A stretch of 64,000 nt of DNA from Lachnospiraceae bacterium UBA7199 (GTDB lineage: Bacteria > Bacillota > Clostridia > Lachnospirales > Lachnospiraceae): contig DKUR01000011.1 in the NCBI GenBank assembly GCA_002490775.1, forward strand, positions 28,961-92,960. Reading direction: 5' to 3'. A program made the translations under genes and the position numbers. Shown piece by piece: positions 26,279-35,669 of this stretch. Below the pieces are notes generated by a model. The model saw only the letters and a program-made list of their open reading frames with translations. It did not search any database and was not told where the DNA came from. The first letter of the stretch is position 1; each line of letters starts with the position of its first letter.

Positions 26279-26281
26279 GGC

Positions 26282-27562
26282 ATGGACGGAATGTTATCAC
26301 AAGATGAAATACAGGCATTGCTTGCCGGCATGGATTTGTCAGGTGAGACAGATGCATCACAGCCGGCTGATACAGAAGATAATGATGTGGCAATAGACGA
26401 GAGTCTGCTTGCGGATGATGAAAGAGATGCCGTTGGAGAAATTGCCAATATTAGTATGGGCTCTTCAGCAACCACCCTGTATTCTCTTGTTAATAGAAAA
26501 GTTGACATTACGACGCCTGTAGTGAAGCTGGCCAGATGGAGCAATGTAGTAGAGGAATACGAACGTCCCTGTGTATTCATTCAGATACGGTATACGGCAG
26601 GTTTAGATGGCTCAAATATTATGGTGTTAAAAGAGCATGATGTGAAGGTTATTACAGACCTGATGATGGGCGGGGATGGCAGCAATACAGAAGGTGAGCT
26701 GGGGGAACTGCATTTAAGTGCAATTTCAGAAGCGATGAATCAGATGATGGGAGCAGCCGCAACGAGCATGTCTACCATGCTGGGAAAGATGATTGATATC
26801 AGCCCCCCAGAGGCAAGTTTGGTAGATTTAAATGAGTTTAAGAGTGGCGATGATATTGCACCTTTCCTAAATGATACTTTTGTTAAAATTACATTCAGGA
26901 TGCAGATAGATGATCTGGTTGACAGTAATATTATGCAGATTTATCCAATAGATTTTGCTAAGGGCTTGTACGAGACGCTTATTTATGGACAGGGATCTGA
27001 GAAAGAAGACGCAGCGCCAGCGCCAGAAGCTTCTCCGGCACCAGCACCTGCTGCAGGCCAGCCCGCTGCAAACCAGATGAACGCGGGCAGCCAGCCGATG
27101 ATGGGCATGGGCGACCAACAGATGGGAATGCCTCAGATGAACATGCAGGGCATGGGAATGCCTATGAATATGGGAATGCCTCAGATGAACATGGGAATGC
27201 CCATGAATGGAATGCAGGGCATGGGGATGCCCATGAATATGGGAATGCCTCAGATGAATATGCAGAGCATGAATATACAGCCTGCACAGTTTCAGAATTT
27301 TAGTACTGACGTGAGTGCATTGGTTGCACAGGAAAACATAGATCTGATTAAGGATGTACCATTAGAGGTTACAGTTGAACTTGGAAGGACGCATAAATCT
27401 ATATCGGAAATATTGGACTTCGCACCGGGAACGATTATCGAATTAGATAAGATAGCCGGTGAACCTATAGACGTATTAGTAAATGGCAAATTTGTAGCAA
27501 AGGGCGAGGTTGTAGTAATTGAAGAAAGTTTTGGTGTCCGTGTAACTGAAATAATAAAGTAA
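26282..27562 (+). CDS. fliY: Flagellar motor switch phosphatase FliY (FliN-type SpoA domain)
   Basis: FliY is the Firmicutes switch protein that also dephosphorylates CheY-P. The 426-residue protein has an N-terminal CheY-binding motif (MLSQDEIQALLAG) and a CheC-like phosphatase domain with two E-x2-N type motifs (EIANISMGSSATTL at about 49-62 and AISEAMNQMMGAA near 150). A long linker (about 243-345) is followed by the C-terminal FliN domain (VPLEVTVELGRTHKSI, IIELDKIAGEPIDVLVNG). The linker is Ala/Pro-rich, then extremely Met-rich with about 30 methionines, which is unusual. The gene starts 3 bases after the fliM stop. Confidence 0.96.
   Translation: MDGMLSQDEIQALLAGMDLSGETDASQPADTEDNDVAIDESLLADDERDAVGEIANISMGSSATTLYSLVNRKVDITTPVVKLARWSNVVEEYERPCVFIQIRYTAGLDGSNIMVLKEHDVKVITDLMMGGDGSNTEGELGELHLSAISEAMNQMMGAAATSMSTMLGKMIDISPPEASLVDLNEFKSGDDIAPFLNDTFVKITFRMQIDDLVDSNIMQIYPIDFAKGLYETLIYGQGSEKEDAAPAPEASPAPAPAAGQPAANQMNAGSQPMMGMGDQQMGMPQMNMQGMGMPMNMGMPQMNMGMPMNGMQGMGMPMNMGMPQMNMQSMNIQPAQFQNFSTDVSALVAQENIDLIKDVPLEVTVELGRTHKSISEILDFAPGTIIELDKIAGEPIDVLVNGKFVAKGEVVVIEESFGVRVTEIIK
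27124..27273 (+). repeat. In-frame tandem repeats encoding the Met/Asn/Gly/Pro/Gln linker of FliY
   Basis: The unit GGGAATGCCTCAGATGAA recurs three times (starting near 27124, 27172 and 27240), and GGCATGGGAATGCC variants lie between. All units keep the reading frame. The encoded peptide repeats GMPQMNM, GMPMNM and GMQGMGMP. Such a repeat is prone to length change by slippage. Confidence 0.85.
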
Positions 27563-27580
27563 AAAGGTAGGAGAAAAAAC

Positions 27581-27943
27581 ATGGCAAAAAATATTTTAAT
27601 TGTTGATGATGCGGCTTTCATGCGTATGATGATTAAGGACATTTTAACCAAGAATGGTTATAATGTAGTTGGCGAGGCCGAAAATGGTGCAAAGGCTATT
27701 GAAAAATATAGCGAATTAAAGCCTGATCTGGTACTTATGGATATTACTATGCCGGAAGTTGATGGCATTGCTGCATTGAAGAAAATCAAAGGGGCAGATC
27801 CCAATGCCCTGATCATTATGTGTTCTGCAATGGGACAGCAGGCGATGGTTATTGAATCAATTCAAGCAGGTGCAAAGGACTTTATCGTAAAACCTTTCCA
27901 GCCTGACCGTGTTCTTGAAGCGGTGAAGAAGGTAGTAGGCTAA
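27581..27943 (+). CDS. cheY: Chemotaxis response regulator CheY
   Basis: CheY carries the phosphoryl signal from CheA to the switch. The 120-residue single receiver domain has the acidic pair DD (residues 9-10), the phospho-acceptor Asp in LVLMDITMPEVDG (about residue 54), the conserved Ser/Thr in IIMCSAMGQQ and the Lys in FIVKPF. It lies between fliY and fliO, the same place as in Bacillus. Confidence 0.97.
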   Translation: MAKNILIVDDAAFMRMMIKDILTKNGYNVVGEAENGAKAIEKYSELKPDLVLMDITMPEVDGIAALKKIKGADPNALIIMCSAMGQQAMVIESIQAGAKDFIVKPFQPDRVLEAVKKVVG

Positions 27944-27944
27944 T

Positions 27945-28313
27945 ATGCTCCTTTCAGTTACTACAGGGATGGACAGTTATATTCAGTTTGTTACAGTGCT
28001 TATTCTTTTTGTTTTAGTGCTTGGCATAACTTATCTGGTAACAAAATGGATAGCGAATTATCAGAAGGGAAAGACTATAGTTGGTAATTTAGAAGTGATC
28101 GAAACTTGCAGGATTACTTCAAATAAGTATGTCCAAATTGTAAGGGCCGGAAGCAAGTATCTGGTGATTGGTTTAGGGAAGGACGAAATACACATACTTT
28201 CAGAACTATCGGAGGAACAACTGGATTTACAGGATACTCATAGAGAGAAACCTGCAAGCTTCCGTAGTATTTTTGATGAGGTAAAAAGGCTGAAGGAAAA
28301 AGAGAAGGACTAA
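27945..28313 (+). CDS. fliO: Flagellar biosynthetic protein FliO (FliZ of Bacillus)
   Basis: FliO is a small membrane protein that helps assemble the FliP ring of the export gate. The 122-residue protein has one membrane helix (about residues 12-32) and the family segment (GNLEVIETCRITSNKYVQIV, then SKYLVIGLGKDEIHILSEL). The start codon lies one base after the cheY stop. A second in-frame ATG occurs at 27969. The gene order cheY-fliO-fliP is conserved. Confidence 0.88.
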   Translation: MLLSVTTGMDSYIQFVTVLILFVLVLGITYLVTKWIANYQKGKTIVGNLEVIETCRITSNKYVQIVRAGSKYLVIGLGKDEIHILSELSEEQLDLQDTHREKPASFRSIFDEVKRLKEKEKD

Positions 28314-28333
28314 AGGGCAAGGCAGTAAATACT

Positions 28334-29203
28334 ATGAAAAAGAAGTATGCCGTAAAAAAAATAATAAAAATGATATGCCTGCTGATGACGGTAGGCATAT
28401 TGTGTATTATTCCCCAATTAGATGCTAAGGCATCTGCAATGGATACCGATCTTACGGGTGAACAGGAGCAGAGAACCAATATAGATGAGCCTGGCAGTTC
28501 TGATTCAAGGGATGACTTATCGGAAATAAATATTGCAAATAATATGACAGTAACAGTGAGCAACGGCAACGGGCAGGTTAATGGAACATTGCGCATTTTG
28601 CTGACGCTGACCATGATAGCATTGGCTCCGCTTATGCTGATTATGCTTACTTCTTTTACCAGAGTCATTATTGTGCTTCATTTTACCAGAGCAGCCTTAA
28701 ATACCCAGACTGCACCGCCTAATCAGGTGATGATTGGATTGGCTTTGTTTTTAACTTTTTTTATTATGCAGCCAACAGCAACGAAAATTTATCAAGAAGC
28801 TATTGTCCCTTTTGATCAGGGCGAGATTACGCAGGAAGAGTTTTTTGAAGCGGGAATAGAGCCTTTAAGGGAATTTATGTACAGGCAGACGCAGACGAAA
28901 GATGTGAAGGTTTTTATGAGTATCAGTGGAACGGAATGGGATGGTTCGCTGGATGCAATCCCTCTTACTGTTCTGGTACCCAGTTTTGTTGTTGGAGAAT
29001 TAAGGCAGGCATTTATCATTGGTTTTTTGATATATATTCCATTTATTGTAATTGACATGGTGGTGGCGTCTACCCTGATGAGCATGGGTATGATGATGCT
29101 TCCGCCTACAACGATTTCTATGCCTTTTAAAATTCTTTTGTTTGTATTAGCAGACGGGTGGAATTTAATTATAGTAAATCTTGTGGAATCATTTTATAAG
29201 TAG
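28334..29203 (+). CDS. fliP: Flagellar type III export gate protein FliP
   Basis: FliP forms the core export pore with FliQ and FliR. The 289-residue protein has a basic N-terminus and cleavable-looking signal (KIIKMICLLMTVGILCIIP, then AKASA). Four membrane helices and signature segments follow (ALAPLMLIMLTSFTRVIIVL, GLALFLTFFIMQP, FVVGELRQAFIIGFLIYIPF, and near the end PFKILLFVLADGWNLI). The signal peptide and acidic linker (about 35-75) are normal for FliP. Confidence 0.97.
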   Translation: MKKKYAVKKIIKMICLLMTVGILCIIPQLDAKASAMDTDLTGEQEQRTNIDEPGSSDSRDDLSEINIANNMTVTVSNGNGQVNGTLRILLTLTMIALAPLMLIMLTSFTRVIIVLHFTRAALNTQTAPPNQVMIGLALFLTFFIMQPTATKIYQEAIVPFDQGEITQEEFFEAGIEPLREFMYRQTQTKDVKVFMSISGTEWDGSLDAIPLTVLVPSFVVGELRQAFIIGFLIYIPFIVIDMVVASTLMSMGMMMLPPTTISMPFKILLFVLADGWNLIIVNLVESFYK

Positions 29204-29230
29204 CTTAAGTTTGAAAGGAAGTGAAAGAGC

Positions 29231-29500
29231 ATGACAATTGGTGAGGTTACTGCGGTTGCCAGTTCGGCATTATATCTGGTTATAAAGGTTGCGGCACCGG
29301 TTCTGCTGGTATCCTTGTGTGTAGGACTTACAGTCAGTATTTTTCAGACAGTTACCTCCATTCAGGAACAGACGCTTACATTTGTGCCTAAAATCATTTC
29401 AGTTTTTTTGGCCTTGATTGTGTTAGGTAACTGGATGTTGAATGAGTTATCAGGTTTTATGATCAGCCTTTGGTCTGATTTTAGTGTTTATACAAGGTAA
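29231..29500 (+). CDS. fliQ: Flagellar export gate protein FliQ
   Basis: The 89-residue protein has two membrane helices and the FliQ signature (VSLCVGLTVSIFQTVTSIQEQTLTFVPKI is the inter-helix region). It forms the outer layer of the FliP/FliR export gate. A good RBS (GAAAGGAAGTG) precedes it, and fliR begins 5 bases after its stop. Confidence 0.96.
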   Translation: MTIGEVTAVASSALYLVIKVAAPVLLVSLCVGLTVSIFQTVTSIQEQTLTFVPKIISVFLALIVLGNWMLNELSGFMISLWSDFSVYTR

Positions 29501-29505
29501 CAGGG

Positions 29506-30285
29506 ATGATTGATTACACATTTACCTATGGGGATCTTGAATATTTTCTGCTGGTATTTATGAGAGTTATCAGTTTTATATTTGTAGCTCCTTTTTTCAG
29601 TATGAGTAATATGCCCAGAAGAATAAGGATAGGTTTTAGTTTTTTTGTGGCTCTTTTACTTTACCAGTCAGTTCCCAGACAGCCTATTGTGTATGATACG
29701 CTGATTGGCTATTTCGTTATTGTAATGAAGGAAGTTCTTACTGGTCTTTTAATAGGGTTTGCTGCTAATTTGTGTGCTTCCGTAGTGGCATTTGCAGGGC
29801 ATATTGCCGATATGGAAATGGGGCTTTCTATGGCCAGCATGTTTGATCCTACTACCAGAGAGAATTCTACAATTACTGGTATTTATTATAATTATATGGT
29901 ATTGCTCATGCTTATGATATCTGGCATGCACAGATATTTGATACAGGCACTGGCAGAAACCTATACGCTGATACCTGTAAATGGTGCAGTAATAAGAAGT
30001 GACACATTGCTTTCAGCTATGATAGAGTTTATGGCAAATTATATTATTATTGGTTTTCGCATCTGCCTTCCGATTTTCGCAGTTATGACTATTTTAAATG
30101 CAGTACTTGGCGTTTTGGCAAAGGTTTCACCTCAGCTTAACATGTTTGCTGTAGGTATTCAGATGAAAGTGCTGGTAGGCTTAAGCATTTTGTTTTTGTC
30201 AACAGCAATGCTCCCAGGCGCGGCTGATTTTATATATGATCAGATGAAGCATATGGTAGTTACCTTTACGGAGGCTATAATGTGA
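29506..30285 (+). CDS. fliR: Flagellar export gate protein FliR
   Basis: FliR completes the export pore. The 259-residue protein has six or so predicted membrane helices and the family segments (FLLVFMRVISFIFVAPFF at the N-terminus, KEVLTGLLIGFAANLCASVVAFAGHIADMEMGLSMA in the centre in two helices, and the KVSPQLNMFAVGIQMK loop). Its stop TGA overlaps the GTG start of flhB. Confidence 0.96.
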   Translation: MIDYTFTYGDLEYFLLVFMRVISFIFVAPFFSMSNMPRRIRIGFSFFVALLLYQSVPRQPIVYDTLIGYFVIVMKEVLTGLLIGFAANLCASVVAFAGHIADMEMGLSMASMFDPTTRENSTITGIYYNYMVLLMLMISGMHRYLIQALAETYTLIPVNGAVIRSDTLLSAMIEFMANYIIIGFRICLPIFAVMTILNAVLGVLAKVSPQLNMFAVGIQMKVLVGLSILFLSTAMLPGAADFIYDQMKHMVVTFTEAIM

Positions 30286-31415
30286 CACAAAAACATGAAA
30301 CATTAATACAATTTAATCTGCAGTTTTTTGCAAAAGACGGACCTGGCGGTGAAAGAACAGAAGAGCCTACCTCCAAGAAATTAAGTGATGCCAGGAAAAA
30401 AGGGCAGGTTGCAAAGAGCAAAGAGGTTGCAAGTGCTTTGGGATTGTTTTCTTTTTTTATGATTCTTAAGCTGTATGTTGGTTCCATTGGGAGCAGTTTT
30501 ATTATGGGATTTCATGTGGTTTATAACCAGATTCCTGATGTGATCAAAAATTATAATGGGGATATTCCGGTAGCGGCTCTTGGTACTTTGGTCCGCAGCA
30601 TGATGCAGCAGCTTGGTTTGATAGTAGCACCTGTTTTATTGGTGGGGTATGTAGTGGCATTTGTAAGCGATCTTGTACAGGTCAAGTGGAGTCCGACTAC
30701 GCAGCCGCTAAGACCTAAGCCCAATAAACTCAGCCCGATGAATGGTATTAAGCGATTATTTTCTGTTGCTTCACTGCTTGAACTGCTCAAATCCATTGCC
30801 AAATTGGTTATAATCGGCTATGTGGTTTATTCTTATTTAAAGGATCGGATTGGGCAGATATTTTTGCTGTATGACATTACCTTAAATCAGGCCATTGGTT
30901 TGATTGGTGAGATTATCGTTGATATGGGTATCAGGATTGCGGCAGTGTATATGGTTCTTGCATATGTGGATTACAGGTATCAAAAGTGGAAATTCAGAGA
31001 TGATATGAAAATGACCAAACAGGAAGTAAAAGATGAATACAAGAATATGGAAGGTGATCCACAAGTTAAGGGGAAACAAAAGCAGCGTATGAGGGAAGCT
31101 TCCATGCGGCGTATGATGCAGCAGCTTCCAGAAGCAGATGTGGTTATCACGAATCCTACGCATTACGCAGTGGCCATTAAGTATGATCCTGATAAATATG
31201 ATGCACCTTATGTAATTGCAAAAGGAGAAGATTATTTAGCTCAGAAGATCAAGGATGTTGCAAAAGAAAATCATATAGAGATTGTGGAAAATAAGCCATT
31301 AGCCAGAATGCTTTATGCAAATGTTGAGATTGGGGAGCTTGTTCCTCCTGAGTTATATCAGGCAGTGGCTGAGGTACTTGCTTTTGTATATCATTTGAAA
31401 GGAAAAGTATCTTAA
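30282..31415 (+). CDS. flhB: Flagellar export specificity switch protein FlhB
   Basis: FlhB switches export from rod/hook to filament substrates after self-cleavage. The 377-residue protein has four membrane helices, and the cytoplasmic domain contains the autocleavage motif NPTH (in VVITNPTHYAVAIKYD). The start is GTG at 30282, overlapping the fliR stop by 4 bases, with GGAGG in the end of fliR. The N-terminus carries a short extra segment (LIQFNLQFFAKDGPGGERTE) ahead of the usual EEPTSKKLSDARKKG. Confidence 0.97.
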   Translation: MTQKHETLIQFNLQFFAKDGPGGERTEEPTSKKLSDARKKGQVAKSKEVASALGLFSFFMILKLYVGSIGSSFIMGFHVVYNQIPDVIKNYNGDIPVAALGTLVRSMMQQLGLIVAPVLLVGYVVAFVSDLVQVKWSPTTQPLRPKPNKLSPMNGIKRLFSVASLLELLKSIAKLVIIGYVVYSYLKDRIGQIFLLYDITLNQAIGLIGEIIVDMGIRIAAVYMVLAYVDYRYQKWKFRDDMKMTKQEVKDEYKNMEGDPQVKGKQKQRMREASMRRMMQQLPEADVVITNPTHYAVAIKYDPDKYDAPYVIAKGEDYLAQKIKDVAKENHIEIVENKPLARMLYANVEIGELVPPELYQAVAEVLAFVYHLKGKVS

Positions 31416-31448
31416 AAGTTATTTCAATAAAAAGAAAGGAGAATGGGC

Positions 31449-33482
31449 ATGAAAAAAGCGGATATTGGCGTTGCGGCGTATTTACTGGCTGCATTTGTTA
31501 TGATGATTGTGCCTATTCCCAGCGGACTTTTAGATGTACTGTTAGCATGTAATATTGCAATTGCATTTACAGTCATGTTCAGCGTAATGTTTTCAAAAGA
31601 AGTGCTGGATATTTCTTTCTTCCCAACAATTTTGCTGTTTACCACCATATTCAGGATTTCTCTTAATATTTCTTCTACGAGGCTGATTTTAACTACGGGA
31701 GATCCAGGGGCGGTTGTTTCCACTTTCGGAAGCTATGTAGGCGGCGGCGATTTGATTGTGGGCAGTATTGTGTTTATTATTTTGATATTGATACAGTTTA
31801 TGGTTATCAATAAAGGTTCTGAGAGAGTTGCAGAAGTAACTGCCAGATTTACACTGGATGCTATGCCAGGTAAACAGATGGCAATTGATGCTGACCTAAA
31901 TACCGGCGCCATTACAGATGAAGAAGCCATAAAGCGGCGTGAAAAAATCCAGGAGGAATCCAGTTTCTTTGGTTCGATGGATGGTGCTGTAAAGTACGTA
32001 AAAGGTGATGCTACAGCAGGCCTTGTTATTACAATGGTTAATATTATTGGCGGTATCGCAATGGGAGTGCTCCGGCAGAACCTTGATTTTGCCACAGCAG
32101 CAAATAAATATGTGATCCTTACCATAGGTGATGGCTTGGTCAGCCAGATTCCTTCTCTTTTAATTTCCTTGTCCACAGGTATTTTGGTTACTAAGGGATC
32201 AAAAGATGCTGATTTTGGAACCGTACTTGTAAGTCAGCTTTTTGGCGTACCCAAAGCGTTATATATTGTAGGAATGGTTTTGATAGGGCTTGGAGTTGTT
32301 ACGCCTCTGCCCACTCTTATTTTTCTGGCATTGGGGCTTGTCTTTGTGGTAACCGGCAGAGCGATTGCAGGAACCATTGAAACTGCTCAGATAGAGAGAG
32401 AAGTAAGTGCAGATGAAGTGGCGGCGGAAGAAATCAGGCAGCCGGAAAATGTAAACAGCCTGCTGCAGGTGGATCCTATCGAATTGGAATTTGGTTATGG
32501 AATTATACCTCTTGCTGATGTTAATCAAGGGGGCGACCTGCTTGATCGTGTGGTAATGATCAGAAGACAGATTGCACTTGAGCTTGGTACTGTGGTGCCT
32601 ATCATACGTCTGCGCGATAACATCCAGTTAAATCCCAATCAATATATTATTAAGATCAAGGGAATACAGGTCAGTGAAGGCGAGATTCTTTTTGACCATT
32701 ATATGGCCATGAATCCGGGGTATGTGGAGGAAGAAATTACTGGTATACCTACTTTTGAGCCATCTTTCCATCTGCCTGCTATCTGGATTACAGAAGGACA
32801 AAGAGAACGGGCGGAAAGCATGGGATATACGGTAGTAGATCCGCCTTCCATTATAGCAACTCATTTGACAGAGATTATCAGGCAGTATATTTCCGAACTG
32901 CTTACCAGGCAGGATGTACAGAATCTTGTTGATAATTTAAGGGAAAGCAATCCTTCTTTGGTGGAAGAACTTGTACCCAAGCTTCTTGGCCTGGGAGAGA
33001 TTCAAAAGGTTTTGCAGAATTTATTAAAAGAGGGCATTTCTATCAGAGATCTGCTTACGATTTTTGAAACGCTGGCGGATTATGCGCCTACAACAAGAGA
33101 CACAGACATCTTAACGGAGTACGTGCGGCAAAGCCTTAAGAGAGCTGTTTCAAGCAAGTTTTTCCCTGCAAACGAAACAACCAGCGTGGTTACATTAGAT
33201 CCCAAGCTAGAGCAGGAAATTATGGGCAGCGTAAAGCAGACGGAAACAGGTGCTTATTTGACTCTTGATCCGGAGAAGACCAAGGCAATCATGAAATCTG
33301 TGGGGAATGAAGTGACCAAATTGGAAAACCTTGGCAAGACGCCTATTGTTATTACTTCTCCTATTGTGCGAATGTACTTTAAGCGTCTTACGGAAGATTA
33401 TTTTAGAGATTTGATCGTAGTTTCATATAATGAAATAGATAATAATATTGAATTACAGTCTGTAGGAATGGTGACAGCATGA
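31449..33482 (+). CDS. flhA: Flagellar export apparatus protein FlhA
   Basis: FlhA is the proton-driven export engine. The 677-residue protein has about eight membrane helices in its first half, the conserved FHIPEP region (ARFTLDAMPGKQMAIDADLN, then GSMDGAVKYVKGDA) and a large cytoplasmic docking domain. The start at 31449 lies 7 bases after AAAGGAG; an ATG at 31443 is only 1 base from the SD and is less likely. Its stop overlaps the flhF ATG (ATGA). Confidence 0.97.
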   Translation: MKKADIGVAAYLLAAFVMMIVPIPSGLLDVLLACNIAIAFTVMFSVMFSKEVLDISFFPTILLFTTIFRISLNISSTRLILTTGDPGAVVSTFGSYVGGGDLIVGSIVFIILILIQFMVINKGSERVAEVTARFTLDAMPGKQMAIDADLNTGAITDEEAIKRREKIQEESSFFGSMDGAVKYVKGDATAGLVITMVNIIGGIAMGVLRQNLDFATAANKYVILTIGDGLVSQIPSLLISLSTGILVTKGSKDADFGTVLVSQLFGVPKALYIVGMVLIGLGVVTPLPTLIFLALGLVFVVTGRAIAGTIETAQIEREVSADEVAAEEIRQPENVNSLLQVDPIELEFGYGIIPLADVNQGGDLLDRVVMIRRQIALELGTVVPIIRLRDNIQLNPNQYIIKIKGIQVSEGEILFDHYMAMNPGYVEEEITGIPTFEPSFHLPAIWITEGQRERAESMGYTVVDPPSIIATHLTEIIRQYISELLTRQDVQNLVDNLRESNPSLVEELVPKLLGLGEIQKVLQNLLKEGISIRDLLTIFETLADYAPTTRDTDILTEYVRQSLKRAVSSKFFPANETTSVVTLDPKLEQEIMGSVKQTETGAYLTLDPEKTKAIMKSVGNEVTKLENLGKTPIVITSPIVRMYFKRLTEDYFRDLIVVSYNEIDNNIELQSVGMVTA

Positions 33483-34741
33483 TAATTAAAAAATTTCAAG
33501 GAAAAACAGAAGCAGAAGCAGTGGCAAGCGCCAAAAAAGAGTTAGGCAGCAATGTCGTAATTATGAATGTAAAAAATATGAAAAAGAAGGGGCTGTTCAG
33601 CTTTTTAAGGCGCCAGTTGGTGGAAGTTACGGTTGCGCTTGAGGAAGAAACAGAACGCATGTCTGCTCCGGTGAAGGAGGAGGCAAGACGACAGCCATTG
33701 GTAGATGCAATTGCGAAAAAGCCTGTTTCTAATCCGGCGCCCGGTTCCATAACCAGTGCACTGAAAGATATTATACCGGAAGAGCCTTTATGGGATGCCA
33801 AATCAGGGGCTTTAAAGACAGAAAACAGGGACAGCAGTGTGATTGAGGAAAAGCTTGATAATCTACATACACTGCTAGAGCAACAACTGCAAAAACCGGA
33901 GGAGCTGGAAGGAGAAGCGGTCGAGGGGAAAGAAAGTGAAATCGAGCGTTTTATGAAGCTTTTGTATAATACTATGCTTGACAATGAAGTCAGTGAGAAG
34001 AATGCAAATCAGATTATTGATGAGCTGGAAAAGATCAATAAACCTAATATGCCTTTTGATCATGCACTGGCTAATATTTATCAGAAAATGATATTAAAAT
34101 TTGGAAAGCCTGTGGAAATCACTGCGGCGGAAAAAGGTCCTAAGGTAGTATTTTTTGTAGGTCCTACAGGGGTAGGCAAGACGACGACTATTGCAAAGAT
34201 TGCTTCCAAATTCAGCGTGGAAAACAAAAAGAAGGTGGTGCTTCTTACCGCAGATACTTATCGGATCGCGGCTGCGGAACAGCTTCGTACCTATGCAAAT
34301 ATTTTAGATATTCCTTTCCGGGTAATCTATTCTACGGAGGAAGTGGAGCAGGCACTGAAAGATTTTAAAAATTTTGATTTTATCTTAATTGATACAGCAG
34401 GCCATTCCTATCAAAACAGCGCTCAGCAGGATACAATGAATGAATTTGTTCATTCTGTAGATGGACTGGCAGAAAAGGAAGTATATTTGGTTTTAAGTGC
34501 TACCACAAAGTATAAAGATTTGATCAGTGTTGCTGATACTTATGCCGGAGCAGAGGATTTAAGGCTGATTTTTACAAAACTGGATGAAACAGCCACATTG
34601 GGAAATCTCTTGAATTTAAAACTTTATACAGGAGCACCCTTATCTTATGTCACATATGGACAAAATGTACCAGATGATATTGAGAAATTCAATCCACAAA
34701 AGACAGTAAAGAATCTTTTAGGCGGGAATAAGAAACAATAA
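33479..34741 (+). CDS. flhF: Flagellar placement SRP-type GTPase FlhF
   Basis: FlhF marks where flagella are built. The 420-residue protein has a basic N-terminal domain (MIIKKFQGKTEAEAVASAKK), a charged middle, and an SRP-like NG domain. It shows G1 VGPTGVGKTTT (about residue 224 onward), G3 DTAGHS, and the ATLGNLLNLKLYTGAPLSY end. The start overlaps the flhA stop by 4 bases, indicating coupling. The next gene, flhG, encodes its ATPase partner. Confidence 0.96.
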   Translation: MIIKKFQGKTEAEAVASAKKELGSNVVIMNVKNMKKKGLFSFLRRQLVEVTVALEEETERMSAPVKEEARRQPLVDAIAKKPVSNPAPGSITSALKDIIPEEPLWDAKSGALKTENRDSSVIEEKLDNLHTLLEQQLQKPEELEGEAVEGKESEIERFMKLLYNTMLDNEVSEKNANQIIDELEKINKPNMPFDHALANIYQKMILKFGKPVEITAAEKGPKVVFFVGPTGVGKTTTIAKIASKFSVENKKKVVLLTADTYRIAAAEQLRTYANILDIPFRVIYSTEEVEQALKDFKNFDFILIDTAGHSYQNSAQQDTMNEFVHSVDGLAEKEVYLVLSATTKYKDLISVADTYAGAEDLRLIFTKLDETATLGNLLNLKLYTGAPLSYVTYGQNVPDDIEKFNPQKTVKNLLGGNKKQ

Positions 34742-34772
34742 AGAGAAAGCAGCGATAAAGTGAGGAAAATAC

Positions 34773-35657
34773 ATGGATCAGGCCGAACAACTGAGGAATA
34801 TAATTAAAGCAGGTACAATTTCCAATAACAAGCCATTGGCAAGAGTTATTACGGTTACAAGTGGAAAAGGCGGTGTGGGCAAATCTAATACAGCGATTAA
34901 TCTTGCCATTCAGTTTCGTAAAATGGGACAGAAAGTGATCATTTTGGATGCGGATTTTGGGCTTGCCAATATAGAGATTATGTTTGGTGCCGTACCCAAG
35001 CATAATTTGTGTGATCTGATTTATCAGGGAAAAAATATTCGGGAAATTATTACATGGGGACCTATGGAAGTAGGATTTATTTCAGGAGGCTCCGGCATTG
35101 CGGGACTTTCTAATTTAAATAAAGATTATTTGTGGTATATTATACGAAATTTGGAAGAATTGGACGCCATAGCAGATACAATTATAGTGGATACAGGAGC
35201 CGGAATTTCTGATGCTGTTTTGGAGTTTTTAGTAGCTAGTGGAGAAATTCTTTTGGTAACGACTCCGGAACCTACATCTATTACCGATTCTTATTCATTA
35301 TTAAAGGCATTAAACAGACATCCCAGGTTTTCCAATGAGGCATCCCAGATCAAGGTGATTGCAAACAAAGTAAGTTCCCAGGAGGAAGGAGAAGTACTTT
35401 TTGGAAAGTTGAATGCAGTGGTAAGTGGATATTTAAAGCTTCCTATCACGTATTTGGATGCAGTGCCTGATGATGCGCAGCTTTCCCAGGCTGTTATGAA
35501 GCAGATGCCGGTATCTTTGCAGTCTCCTCAGGCAAAATCCGCATTGGCTTATGAAAGAATTGCAGAAAAACTGATGAATAAGGAGCCGGGGCAGAAGATT
35601 CAAAAACGGGGAATGGCAGCATTTTTTTCTCATATCGTGAACGGTAAAAAAATCTAG
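34773..35657 (+). CDS. flhG: Flagellar number regulator FlhG (MinD-like ATPase)
   Basis: FlhG is a ParA/MinD family ATPase that controls flagellar number or pattern and stimulates FlhF. The 294-residue protein has a deviant Walker A (SGKGGVGKSNTAINLA, residues 30-45), DADFGLANIEIMFG, and DTGAGIS. An N-terminal MDQAEQLRNII helix resembles the FlhF-activating peptide (DQAxxLR). The basic C-terminus may bind membrane. In Bacillus the homologue is YlxH. Confidence 0.95.
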   Translation: MDQAEQLRNIIKAGTISNNKPLARVITVTSGKGGVGKSNTAINLAIQFRKMGQKVIILDADFGLANIEIMFGAVPKHNLCDLIYQGKNIREIITWGPMEVGFISGGSGIAGLSNLNKDYLWYIIRNLEELDAIADTIIVDTGAGISDAVLEFLVASGEILLVTTPEPTSITDSYSLLKALNRHPRFSNEASQIKVIANKVSSQEEGEVLFGKLNAVVSGYLKLPITYLDAVPDDAQLSQAVMKQMPVSLQSPQAKSALAYERIAEKLMNKEPGQKIQKRGMAAFFSHIVNGKKI

Positions 35658-35669
35658 CTGGAGGTTGCT

